NCBI GenBank assembly: GCA_002384935.1
Contig: DGCD01000002.1
Location: 1 to 31,804 of the forward strand
Reading direction: 5' to 3'
Origin: Pusillimonas sp. UBA3987
GTDB lineage: Bacteria; Pseudomonadota; Gammaproteobacteria; Burkholderiales; Burkholderiaceae_B
Length of the DNA: 31,804 bases
A program made the position numbers and the translations under genes. Position 1 is the stretch's first letter; each line of letters opens with the position of its first letter. This document shows, in pieces, positions 1 through 8,249 of the stretch. Under the pieces are notes generated by a model that was given only the letters and a program-made list of their open reading frames with translations, had not been told where the DNA came from and did not search any database.

Positions 1-23
1 CATTCTTAACCGGACAGTAGTGT
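1..23. repeat. 23-bp direct repeat, copy 1
   Basis: The first 23 bases (beginning cattcttaaccggacagtag) recur identically and in the same orientation at 15750-15772. The copy lies 9 bp beyond the phosphoketolase stop codon and may extend left beyond the window. The two copies bracket the whole minus-strand permease/phosphoketolase and copper block. It could be the end of an insertion sequence (read on the minus strand it starts ACACTACTGTCCGG) or a recombination site. No transposase or integrase gene accompanies either copy here. Confidence 0.85.
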
Positions 24-32
24 TCATCCAAC

Positions 33-2399
33 TTATGCATTTCCACGGTTCAATCTTTGGATAATCATTGGGGTAATGGAATGGGCATCACTCCCATTCG
101 CCTGCAACAGTCCTTCTGTATCCAATGTCCCGCCCTGATTCCGATAACCCAAAGCGATACATCGATCAAAGCCAAGATCCAAAGGGCGGCAGACACCGAG
201 CAATATTTCCGGTCGCAGGTGCGATACAAAAATGCGCAAACGAATGTCATCGGGAAACAGGCTTGTGCGGGTAGCTACATCGCAGACATAAGTCTGCTCA
301 TAGGGGTCTCGCGGCTGCCGGAAGCGACCCGGTTCTAACAGGTACGTTATGTGGCATTGAATACCTTGTTTAGATAAAGTGCGTTTTACTTCCTGACAAA
401 CGCCTAATTGATAGGCACCTACCGCGACAAGTTGTACCGGTGCACCGTCAGTCTTATCCAACGTCAATGCGCCCTGTTCTGCCAACTGGGCTGCCTGCTT
501 GGGTGTGAATGCTGTAACAACGTCATTTTTGGGAATCGTCATCCCCCAGATTTGACCCTGGGTCTGGTAACAGGCATCGAGGCAGGCGACCGCACTATTG
601 GCATCGGCGGGATACACAACTCTCGTCATATCGCTCATTTCCCCCAGCAACACCTCGCCAAAGGCGGAATCCTGATGGGATTGTTCATTCTTGCCGTTCT
701 CCCATAAGTGCGAGGTGGCAATCACCGGCACCGACAGCCAGCCCGGCGGGCGCCCCAGCGCTTTTTGATGGCGCGCAAAAATGATTTCCTGGCGCAGCGC
801 ACCGATCATTTTCATGGCGAAGGCTTCATAGCTCACCACCAGGTTCAGACCGCCTTTGTTTCCCAGCGCCGCATTTACGACCGCCTCTTCATTGAGTGCG
901 GTAATCACCGAGCCGTGAATGGATTCGGCCACACCCTGTTCCGGCTTCAGCACCCGGTGCTTAAGCAGATCAAGCGTCTTGCCCATGCGATTACTGCGCA
1001 GCTCATCCGGGTTGCCGATCCGCACCCGCCTATCGGGATTAGCGAGGTGCCATTCACAAAAGCGTGTGTCCACCGCTGCCATCGGGGATGTCGGGTCACC
1101 CTCGGTATGCCATTGTGGCTCTGTGGGAGATTGAAGCCTGACGTTGCGCATACACAGGGCATGGTGTTTTTCCGGCACTCGATTATCCGCCTCATGCTGC
1201 GCAATTTGTGAGATAGCCAGTTCCAACTCACTTCGTGGAAGAAATAATTTGGCCGCGTGTTCGTTAAATAGGTTGCGGGAGCGTTCATCGCTACCGGGGT
1301 TACCCGGTAGCGGTGTGCCATGAGCAGCATTGGTACCGGCGCCGTAGAATCCGTAGCCTTTTTCCGTTTCAGCAATCAGATATGGCAGTTTCACCGGATA
1401 GTGCATATGGCCTTCACGGATGTGCGCACTGCAGGCTTCGAGCCGCGCTTCGGATTCAAAAATTCCCCAGATAAACGCCGCCGGATCACGCCCGTCGATG
1501 GCGATGGGGTGAAAATCATTCTGTTCCAGGTGCTCGTAGAACCAGGACAAACCGCCTTGCTGGTACATGGTGGAGCGCTGGTCAATTCGCCTGCCATTGG
1601 CAATCATCACCGGTGTCACCAGCCCGCAATCCTCGGCGCGCCACCAGCGACTGGCCCAGTCGCTACCGCGCTGTTCTTCAAAAGCACCGTCACTTAAAAA
1701 CGCCACTAGCCGTTCCCCGGGCAGCGGCATATGCACATATTGCAGTTCGGCAAAACCCAGATAGCCGCCTTCAATCAATCCGCCAGCGGTCTGCGGGTTT
1801 ACGTGACTACCCAATGGAACACCAGGACGACCATCATCCGCCATGGCATAGCTGTAAAAATCCCGCGCCAACTGCGTCAAACCCTGCTCACTCAACGGAT
1901 AGCGTTCGGCCTGTTCCGGATAAAGATTTTGCAACAGCACATTGACCGCATCGATGGCGGCCACACAGTGCCCCTGTCCCATCAACCAGCTGCGGGTGAT
2001 ACCGGCCAGGCGATTGGCAACCATATAGCCCGCATAGGCAGGCACCATATTCAGGGAACCGCCGGTATGCCCCTGTGGGTTGGATTTAAAGTCGTCTGCA
2101 TCGAGTGCGCTGCCGTTGAAATTCACTTTGTTGGTGTAGGTCATATGCACCACCAACCACATGGCCGCAGTCGCCAGGCGGTCAGCGGCAGATAGTATCT
2201 CCAACACTTCATCGATCTGTCTAAACCGTCCTGTACACAGCAGTTGCTGGCAAAGATCGAACACTCTCACCTGCGTTTCATCCCGGTGTTGGATCACGCC
2301 ATAACCTTCCGACCAGCGCGCAAAGGCAGGATATGTATCGCGATATAACTTTGCCCGCTGTTGTGTCCGATGATCGTTTTGTTGATCTATGGCATACAT
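33..2399 (-). CDS. xfp: Divergent phosphoketolase-family TPP enzyme
   Basis: The 788-residue length is normal for xylulose-5-phosphate/fructose-6-phosphate phosphoketolases, which cleave the sugar phosphate with phosphate to acetyl phosphate plus a shorter aldose phosphate. Visible features are GHTGG at 110-114, GQGHC at 141-145, and a TPP-binding stretch running from SDG at 236-238 to an Asn at 268. The canonical GDGEAETGP version of that stretch is replaced by SDGAFEEQRGSDW, so this belongs to a divergent branch; relatives are sometimes annotated as xylulose-5-phosphate 3-epimerase, and its substrate is uncertain. The ATG at 2399 follows GAGGAA at good spacing. It lies 9 nt downstream of acetate kinase, which would convert its acetyl phosphate product to acetate and ATP, so it is the last gene of the operon. 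Family membership is firm; the exact reaction is inferred. Confidence 0.85.
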   Translation of the reverse strand: MYAIDQQNDHRTQQRAKLYRDTYPAFARWSEGYGVIQHRDETQVRVFDLCQQLLCTGRFRQIDEVLEILSAADRLATAAMWLVVHMTYTNKVNFNGSALDADDFKSNPQGHTGGSLNMVPAYAGYMVANRLAGITRSWLMGQGHCVAAIDAVNVLLQNLYPEQAERYPLSEQGLTQLARDFYSYAMADDGRPGVPLGSHVNPQTAGGLIEGGYLGFAELQYVHMPLPGERLVAFLSDGAFEEQRGSDWASRWWRAEDCGLVTPVMIANGRRIDQRSTMYQQGGLSWFYEHLEQNDFHPIAIDGRDPAAFIWGIFESEARLEACSAHIREGHMHYPVKLPYLIAETEKGYGFYGAGTNAAHGTPLPGNPGSDERSRNLFNEHAAKLFLPRSELELAISQIAQHEADNRVPEKHHALCMRNVRLQSPTEPQWHTEGDPTSPMAAVDTRFCEWHLANPDRRVRIGNPDELRSNRMGKTLDLLKHRVLKPEQGVAESIHGSVITALNEEAVVNAALGNKGGLNLVVSYEAFAMKMIGALRQEIIFARHQKALGRPPGWLSVPVIATSHLWENGKNEQSHQDSAFGEVLLGEMSDMTRVVYPADANSAVACLDACYQTQGQIWGMTIPKNDVVTAFTPKQAAQLAEQGALTLDKTDGAPVQLVAVGAYQLGVCQEVKRTLSKQGIQCHITYLLEPGRFRQPRDPYEQTYVCDVATRTSLFPDDIRLRIFVSHLRPEILLGVCRPLDLGFDRCIALGYRNQGGTLDTEGLLQANGSDAHSITPMIIQRLNRGNA

Positions 2400-2408
2400 A
2401 GAAATTCC

Positions 2409-3578
2409 TCAATCAGCCAACGACTGAAATTCATTCTCAAAAGACAAGTGGTGTTGTACGGATCGCAACATGGCCGCTGCCTCATCGGCGACCACTACCC
2501 AACACTGCACCGGCGATGCCGGTGACGATAAAAGTAGTGGTAAAGGGGAGCGAGCCAGGGGATCTTTTAACGCGATGCCTAAGTGGGAGAGACCGGACAA
2601 CAAACGACGGCAAATATCGATGTTGTTTTCCGCAATACCGCCGCTAAGAACGACACCGTCCAGCCCGCCCAGAATGGCGAAATACGCGCCCAGTGTTTTC
2701 TGGAATCGATAACGGAAAAAATCAAACGCCAGTTGGTGTTCCTGCTGTTCACTCGCAAACAAATCCGCCATGTTATCGATTCCGCCGGACAGACCCCGCC
2801 AGCCGGATTCGCAATTGAGAACCCTGTCGGTATCCTCGGGCGTCCAACCCTCCTGCCACTGCAACCAGGTCAGCAAACCGGGATCGATATCTCCGCTGCG
2901 CGTGCGCATCAACAACCCTTCATTGGGCGTAAAGCCCATGGTGGTATCGACTGGTTTGCCGTCGCGGATGGCGGCCATGGAACAGCCGCTTCCCAGTTGC
3001 GCAGTCACCAGGGTGTAGTGTTCGGCCTTGGGCTTCACTGCCTCCCAGTGTTTGACCATGGACTCATGAGCAAAACCGTGAAACCCGTAACGGCGTAATC
3101 GATATTTCTCAGTGAGTGCGACGGATAGTCCATAAATCTGTGACAGCACCGGCAGATCGCTGAAAAACTCACTATCGAAAACCGCAAAAACGGGAATGGA
3201 AAATCGGGTATTCCGAAGCTGCTCAATCAGTTCAATGGCCGCCTTATTGTGCAGTGGCGCCAGTGGTATCAGGGTTTGCAGTTGCCGAAAGTTATCGTCG
3301 TTGATGGGGAGAGGTTTAAGATATTCAGAGCCCCCGTGTACGACTCTGATAATCACCGCGCGAACATCATGATTTGTCAGCACATCGGTCAGCCAAGGGG
3401 GCGCGCCAGGATAAGTCTGCGCAGCTGATTGGCCGACACCTGCTTGCCCAATAGCAACAGGCACCGTTGCACCCGCATATTCAAGCGCCGAGACGTTATG
3501 CGTGCTCCACTTGATGGATGAACTACCCGGATTCAACACCAACAGAACCGGTTTGTCATAGCGCGGCAAACTGCTCAT
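2409..3578 (-). CDS. ackA: Acetate kinase
   Basis: The 389-residue protein has the acetate and sugar kinase/Hsc70/actin-fold motifs of AckA: LNPGSSSIK near residue 15, RVVHGG, RYGFHGFAHE, the phosphate-binding AQLGSGCS, the signature DTTMGFTPNEGLLMRTRSGDIDP (split here by position: Arg and Asp of TRSGDIDP are catalytic) and SGGIAENN near the C-terminus. The enzyme interconverts acetyl phosphate plus ADP with acetate plus ATP in the cytoplasm. It sits between the DUF5676-like gene (11 nt upstream) and phosphoketolase (9 nt downstream), a pairing that yields ATP by substrate-level phosphorylation. Small departures from consensus, such as LGSG for LGNG and GGIAEN for GGIGEN, mark it as an accessory rather than housekeeping copy. 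The start at 3578 has no obvious Shine-Dalgarno, so coupling to the upstream gene is likely. Confidence 0.92.
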   Translation of the reverse strand: MSSLPRYDKPVLLVLNPGSSSIKWSTHNVSALEYAGATVPVAIGQAGVGQSAAQTYPGAPPWLTDVLTNHDVRAVIIRVVHGGSEYLKPLPINDDNFRQLQTLIPLAPLHNKAAIELIEQLRNTRFSIPVFAVFDSEFFSDLPVLSQIYGLSVALTEKYRLRRYGFHGFAHESMVKHWEAVKPKAEHYTLVTAQLGSGCSMAAIRDGKPVDTTMGFTPNEGLLMRTRSGDIDPGLLTWLQWQEGWTPEDTDRVLNCESGWRGLSGGIDNMADLFASEQQEHQLAFDFFRYRFQKTLGAYFAILGGLDGVVLSGGIAENNIDICRRLLSGLSHLGIALKDPLARSPLPLLLSSPASPVQCWVVVADEAAAMLRSVQHHLSFENEFQSLAD

Positions 3579-3589
3579 CAGCTGGATAA

Positions 3590-3853
3590 TCAGTCGGATG
3601 ACTGCAAGCGGTTATAAATGGCCGCCAGCAACCACCCGGCGATACCCGCTACCACGAACCAGGCCACCAGCCCGATAACGACACCAGTGAGAGTCAAGTG
3701 CCAACCCATCTCATTCAGTTGCATATGCACCATTTCTCCGGACATGGACAACATCATGGAAGGCATTAACATCACCAGCAGACTGCAAGCCAGCCACAGT
3801 ATCGCCGCGGTAATCGCGCTGGCCATCCCGAATTTGAACGCATTAAGTGTCAT
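3590..3853 (-). CDS. Small two-helix membrane protein, DUF5676-like
   Basis: The product has 87 residues and two strongly hydrophobic segments, about residues 10-35 and 54-80, separated by a Met/His-containing loop (SGEMVHMQLNEMGWH). The layout matches the DUF5676 family of small inner-membrane proteins, whose function is unknown to me. The ATG at 3853 is preceded by GGAGG with 7-nt spacing. It lies between the helical 152-residue protein and acetate kinase in the same transcription direction. The family name is from pattern memory; the membrane prediction is direct from the residues. Confidence 0.65.
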   Translation of the reverse strand: MTLNAFKFGMASAITAAILWLACSLLVMLMPSMMLSMSGEMVHMQLNEMGWHLTLTGVVIGLVAWFVVAGIAGWLLAAIYNRLQSSD

Positions 3854-3900
3854 GATTATTCCTCCGTTTATGGTGGTGTATCTGTGAGAAATTAGTGTCT

Positions 3901-4359
3901 CTACAAATCCCCGAACCGGTTGGCAGACTGCGCCATACGCATCATTTCGTGCTCTTCCAGCGACCGGAGTGATTCCATCAACTCTTTGGCAGAGGGGATA
4001 TCCGCCCTGGAGGCGAGATAGCGATACAGTTCAATCACCTGCTGGTGTTGATCGACTATCACCTCCATGATTTGCGTGGCATCCAGCTCGGCAAAGGGCG
4101 CGTCGCAATGCGCATGCCGAACGATGGGGTGCTTTGCCACATATTCGTAACACCAGGTATTCAGTGCATGCTCGTCGCCTGAGGTTTCAAACCCGCTGAC
4201 TACCTTGGTCAGTGCCTTCTCATGATCGGACAGATACGCAAGGATCATCCGGGCCCGTTCATCCATATTCTTGTCCGCACAGTGGGATAAACACTGGCTG
4301 AGGTGTTGGTGAAATTCCCGGGTCCAGTGCAGCACATCTTTTAAGGTTTCAATTTGCAT
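3901..4359 (-). CDS. All-helical ferritin/hemerythrin-like protein
   Basis: The product has 152 residues, no signal peptide and an almost entirely amphipathic helical character. His and Glu residues recur at helix-like spacing (HWTREFHQH near the start, DHEKAL, DQHQQVIELY, LEEHEMM near the end), as in four-helix bundles that bind di-iron or other metals. I cannot place it in a named family with certainty; relatives are sometimes called ferritin-like or rubrerythrin-like. Two Cys-His clusters (CLSHCAD near residue 23 and HAHCDAP near residue 102) could also bind metal. A GGAG ribosome-binding site precedes the ATG at 4359. It follows the beta-CASP nuclease gene in the operon, suggesting a stress or redox role, which is inference. 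Confidence 0.6.
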   Translation of the reverse strand: MQIETLKDVLHWTREFHQHLSQCLSHCADKNMDERARMILAYLSDHEKALTKVVSGFETSGDEHALNTWCYEYVAKHPIVRHAHCDAPFAELDATQIMEVIVDQHQQVIELYRYLASRADIPSAKELMESLRSLEEHEMMRMAQSANRFGDL

Positions 4360-4391
4360 AACTTTTTCTCCGCTGTGGATTATCTCTTCGA

Positions 4392-5747
4392 TTACAGGCG
4401 CAAAATATCGCGATAACCCGCCACATTCACCGCAAACGTGGTGTGCTCCTGCAAGTGCACCCGAAGGCCTTCAAGGGCTTCCGGGTCACCGTGAATCAGT
4501 TGAATTCGAGTAGTATCGGTCAGCGCTGACTGCTGTAACCACTGGGTCAGTTCGAGGTAGTCTGCGTGCCCCGACAAACCGGAGATGACTTTGACAGTGG
4601 CTCTCAACGGTACCCAGCCTCCGTGGATTTTCACCGCATCAACACCCTCCAGCATTTTTGCGCCGCGAGTGCCGCCCGCCTGATAACCGGTAAACAGTAC
4701 CGTGGTTTTAGAACTGCCTAACAGGCGTTTGAAGTGGTGGAGAATACGACCCCCGGTAGCCATGCCGCTGCCAGCGATAACAATATGGGGGAAAGCCTGT
4801 CCGGCAATCGCCTTCGATTCGTCCACCGTGCGGGTATAGGTCACGCCATCGCATAGGCGGTAGCATTGCTCGTGACTCAACCGGTGCTGATCACTGAACT
4901 GGCAGAAAATATCCGATACTTTGATCGCCATGGGGCTGTCGAGATAGATGGGCATTTTGGGGATATCGCCCTGATCCATCAGGGTCGCCAACAGATGTTG
5001 CAAGGCCTGCGCCCGCCCTACCGCAAAGGCCGGGACTAGCAGCACGCCGCCGCTTTTGGCGACACGGTTAACAATTTCCGCCAACTGCTGAAACGGATCT
5101 TGGGTGTCGTGCCGGCGGTTGCCGTAGGTGGACTCCATCAACAGCAGATCCAGCTCCGGCAATGGTCGAGGGGGGGTCATCAGCACATCATCGAAGCGAC
5201 CGACATCACCAGAAAAGCCGATTCGTTTCCCTTCCGCTTCAACGATAATGCTGGCGGCGCCGAGAATATGCCCGGCGGGCTGCAGATAAAAGCGGATATC
5301 CCCAACCTCGATCTGTTCATCAAACTCCACAGACTGAAATAGCGTCATGCTGGCTTCCGCCGTTTGACGGTCGTAAAGCGGCTCAGGGTGCGCGTGCTTG
5401 CTTAATTTATGTTTGCTGTAATACTTGGCGTCTTCCTCCTGGATATGGCCGCTGTCGGCCAATAAAATCTGACACAGGGCCTTAGTGGCGTGATGGGTAA
5501 ACACCGGGCCGCGAAAGCCGCGCTTGTATAGCACCGGGATATAACCGGAGTGATCCAGATGTGCGTGAGTGAGCAGCACCGCATCCAGTTTATCGATGTC
5601 CAGGGGCAAGGTTTGCCAGTTGCGTTCCCGCAGCCACTTGTAGCCCTGGAACAACCCGCAATCGACTAATACGGTTGTCGTTTCAGTTTCCAGCAAAAAT
5701 TTTGAGCCGGTAACGGTCTCGGTGCCGCCGATAAAGGTGATTTTCAT
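4392..5747 (-). CDS. MBL-fold beta-CASP ribonuclease-like hydrolase
   Basis: The 451-residue protein has the metallo-beta-lactamase motif HAHLDH (His61, His63, Asp65, His66) and the beta-CASP and C-terminal motifs GSGMATGGRILHH, LFTGYQAGGTRG and GLSGHADY. This is the architecture of the YSH1/CPSF73-like prokaryotic RNA-processing group, two-zinc phosphodiesterases acting on RNA. The length is normal. Its ATG at 5747 overlaps the TGA of the PRPP synthetase-like gene (ATGA), implying translational coupling and matched expression. The context suggests RNA cleavage feeding nucleotide catabolism; that role is inference. Endo- versus exonuclease activity cannot be decided from sequence. Confidence 0.9.
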   Translation of the reverse strand: MKITFIGGTETVTGSKFLLETETTTVLVDCGLFQGYKWLRERNWQTLPLDIDKLDAVLLTHAHLDHSGYIPVLYKRGFRGPVFTHHATKALCQILLADSGHIQEEDAKYYSKHKLSKHAHPEPLYDRQTAEASMTLFQSVEFDEQIEVGDIRFYLQPAGHILGAASIIVEAEGKRIGFSGDVGRFDDVLMTPPRPLPELDLLLMESTYGNRRHDTQDPFQQLAEIVNRVAKSGGVLLVPAFAVGRAQALQHLLATLMDQGDIPKMPIYLDSPMAIKVSDIFCQFSDQHRLSHEQCYRLCDGVTYTRTVDESKAIAGQAFPHIVIAGSGMATGGRILHHFKRLLGSSKTTVLFTGYQAGGTRGAKMLEGVDAVKIHGGWVPLRATVKVISGLSGHADYLELTQWLQQSALTDTTRIQLIHGDPEALEGLRVHLQEHTTFAVNVAGYRDILRL

Positions 5748-6670
5748 AATGATTTTCCTGGCAATTTAAGCATGCTGATAACGGGCGCAATCAGTTGCGA
5801 CGTAATATCAATAGCGTTGGAAGGATGGGGAATGGTATTGGATGTGACCAGCTGGCTCAGGCCTGAGGCCAGTAAGATTTTATCGGAGTGATCGGCAAAT
5901 ATGCCGTGCACCGCCACACACTGAATATTATCGACACCTTTGAGCCGAAGTGTTTTAACGCATTCCAGGATTGTTTGCCCGCTGGAGATAACGTCGTCGA
6001 TAATCACAGCCGTTCTATCTTTGAATTCGTTGATGGCGGGCAGCATCACTTCGACTTGGCGATCCCCGAAGCGCTGTTTTTCTCCAATCACAAAAGGATG
6101 TTGACTAAAGGCAGCAATCTCAGCAACCCATTGCTCGCTTTCGCTGTCCGGCCCTACCAACAGTAGGTTGCTTTGCGTTTTGAGCCAGTGCGCCAATGCC
6201 GGAGCCCCTTGCACAACACGACTGGGTATGGAATAAATTTCATCCAGGGAATGATAGCGATGTAAATGTGGATCGACCGTAACCAGCCAATCAGCATGTT
6301 GAGAAAGGCACTTGGCAAAAATACGTGAAGTAACCGCTTCCCCATCGACAAAACGGCGATCCTGACGCATATAACTGAGGTAAGGGGCCACTAACCCCAC
6401 TTGCGACGCTCCCAACTCCCGCAGTGTTTCCAATAGAAACAACAACGGCAGATATTTGATGTTTGGGTGTGACAGGTCAGCCACCACAATACATGCGCGA
6501 TTTTCTACATCAGATTGAATACGCAGATAGGACTCCCCATCAGGAAACTGCCGAGCGTTAAACTCGCCAGGTTGGCCACCAATCGCTTTACTGAGTGACT
6601 CAGCTAACGGATGATTGTTCAGGGAAAACATCAACGGAGATTTATCGTTCACAGCCATCGCCTCGCTCAT
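5744..6670 (-). CDS. prs: Ribose-phosphate pyrophosphokinase-like protein
   Basis: The 308-residue protein has the PRPP synthetase landmarks: FPDGE at 42-46, the ATP-binding YMRQDRRF at 100-107, the metal-binding DPHLH at 133-137, an EKQRFGDRQVEV flexible loop near 197-208 that carries the catalytic Lys and Arg, and the ribose-phosphate loop DDVISSGQT at 225-233. The family makes PRPP from ribose 5-phosphate and ATP. Loop details (SSGQT rather than DTGGT) resemble archaeal-type or accessory Prs rather than the housekeeping enzyme. The ATG at 6670 overlaps the phosphorylase stop (ATGA) and its own stop overlaps the nuclease start, so three genes are coupled. In this context it might run backward or use ribose 1,5-bisphosphate-related chemistry; that is inference. 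Confidence 0.85.
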   Translation of the reverse strand: MSEAMAVNDKSPLMFSLNNHPLAESLSKAIGGQPGEFNARQFPDGESYLRIQSDVENRACIVVADLSHPNIKYLPLLFLLETLRELGASQVGLVAPYLSYMRQDRRFVDGEAVTSRIFAKCLSQHADWLVTVDPHLHRYHSLDEIYSIPSRVVQGAPALAHWLKTQSNLLLVGPDSESEQWVAEIAAFSQHPFVIGEKQRFGDRQVEVMLPAINEFKDRTAVIIDDVISSGQTILECVKTLRLKGVDNIQCVAVHGIFADHSDKILLASGLSQLVTSNTIPHPSNAIDITSQLIAPVISMLKLPGKSL

Positions 6671-8175
6671 CGTTCCTTCTCGATCGTAAAAATTGTCGAT
6701 TGGCGATAAAACGCCATCGCATACTGTTGCTCTCCGATCGTATCGGAACAGAGCGTAAATAAAGGTTGTCCGACGGTGATCTTGTCGCCGCCGCGAGCAT
6801 GAAGACGCAACCCCGCGGCGGCTGTCGCCGGAGCGCCTGCCAGCTTCGCCAGACGGGCGAGTTGACGATTGTCAATAGCGGTAAGTGTGCCCACTGCTGT
6901 GGCCGCTTCGGTATGTTGGTAGCTGGCGTCAGGCAGGGCTTTCATCCCACCCTGCGCGGCCAAAATGCGCTGGAACTGCTGCCAGGCTTTACCTTCATCC
7001 AAAATCGCGATTGCTCTTTCCAGCCCTTGTTCATAACGCTCTTGATAAGCAAGTGAAAACAGATGTGCAGCCAGAAACAAGGCTCGCTCCCGAAGATCCT
7101 GCGGTGCATTTTCCTCGCACTGCAATACCGCCAGCACATCCCGCGCCTCTTGTACCGGGCCGATACCAAGCCCAACCGGTTGGCTACCATCCGTAATAAG
7201 GCAGCGAATTTGAATACCACAGGCAGCTCCCACCTGGGTAAAAAGTGAGGAGAGCCGCTCGGCGTCTTTTTGCGAACGCACCTTAGCGGTAGGGCCAACG
7301 GGAATGTCTATCACCGCATGAGTGGAACCAGCAGCGATTTTTTTAGATAAAACCGAGGCGATCAACTGCCCTTCACCATCCAAGTCCAGGGCCCGTTCAA
7401 TGCGAATCAACAAATCGTCGGCAGGACTCAGGTTGACAGCTCCACCCCAAACAAGACAGGCATGGGTTTCAGCCACTACACGTTGAATCTCATTGAGCTC
7501 CAGATTGACGGTAGTCAACGCCTCCATGGTATCCGCAGTACCGGCAGGAGAGGTGATCGCCCGCGACGAGGTTTTAGGGATGGTGAGTCCCACAGCGCTG
7601 ACAATGGACACCACCAGAGGTGTGGTACGGTTGCCCGGCAGCCCACCTATGCAGTGTTTATCAAGAATCATGGTTTCGCCAGGCCATCTCAACCGCTTAC
7701 CACAGGCCACCATGGCCTGGGTGAGACTGATGATTTCATCCACGTCTAAACGGCTACCCGCGCACACACTGAGGAAACTGGCGATTTCGATATCCGAATA
7801 GCGGTGGTCGCTGATGTCCTCGACAATAGCGGTAATCTCTTGATCACTGAGTTTGTGTCCAAAGATTTTTTTGCGCACGGCGGCAAGTGATGTCACTACC
7901 GGTGCGTGGTCGACACTAACCGCGGCGCCATCATCGACGTCCAAGCGCTGCATGGCACTTTTAGACAACCCTGCACTCCCGGAACTCAGTACCTGTTCGT
8001 CCACCACATTCAGCGTGGCGATAACGCTGTTTTCCCCGTACCGCAGCATGACACGGCTGTTGGCAGTGAAACCTTCAGAGCGGCAGATGTGACAATCACT
8101 GCGCATATACACCACCGGTTCCTGGTGGGTGTCGATGCCCATGTCGATCACCTTAAGTGTGTTAATTTGATCCAT
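6667..8175 (-). CDS. AMP/thymidine phosphorylase-family enzyme
   Basis: From the ATG at 8175 the protein has 502 residues, close to archaeal AMP phosphorylases and about 60 longer than bacterial DeoA; the extra length is an N-terminal domain of roughly 90 residues. KHCIGGLPGNRTT at 173-185 is a phosphate-binding loop, and SSRAITSPAGTADTMEAL at 203-220 is the thymidine/pyrimidine phosphorylase signature. AMP phosphorylase cleaves NMP with phosphate to a base and ribose 1,5-bisphosphate, whereas DeoA cleaves thymidine. The reading frame runs up to 8247, but AGGAA lies 6 nt before the 8175 ATG and nothing similar precedes 8247. The stop overlaps the PRPP synthetase start. The family is firm; NMP as substrate is inferred from length and neighbours. 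Confidence 0.88.
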   Translation of the reverse strand: MDQINTLKVIDMGIDTHQEPVVYMRSDCHICRSEGFTANSRVMLRYGENSVIATLNVVDEQVLSSGSAGLSKSAMQRLDVDDGAAVSVDHAPVVTSLAAVRKKIFGHKLSDQEITAIVEDISDHRYSDIEIASFLSVCAGSRLDVDEIISLTQAMVACGKRLRWPGETMILDKHCIGGLPGNRTTPLVVSIVSAVGLTIPKTSSRAITSPAGTADTMEALTTVNLELNEIQRVVAETHACLVWGGAVNLSPADDLLIRIERALDLDGEGQLIASVLSKKIAAGSTHAVIDIPVGPTAKVRSQKDAERLSSLFTQVGAACGIQIRCLITDGSQPVGLGIGPVQEARDVLAVLQCEENAPQDLRERALFLAAHLFSLAYQERYEQGLERAIAILDEGKAWQQFQRILAAQGGMKALPDASYQHTEAATAVGTLTAIDNRQLARLAKLAGAPATAAAGLRLHARGGDKITVGQPLFTLCSDTIGEQQYAMAFYRQSTIFTIEKER

Positions 8176-8249
8176 TAGCATTTCCTGAACAACAAAATTT
8201 AGCCATTGCCTTTCTTTCAGTGGCCAGCAGGCTTTCTCCACCACCATTT

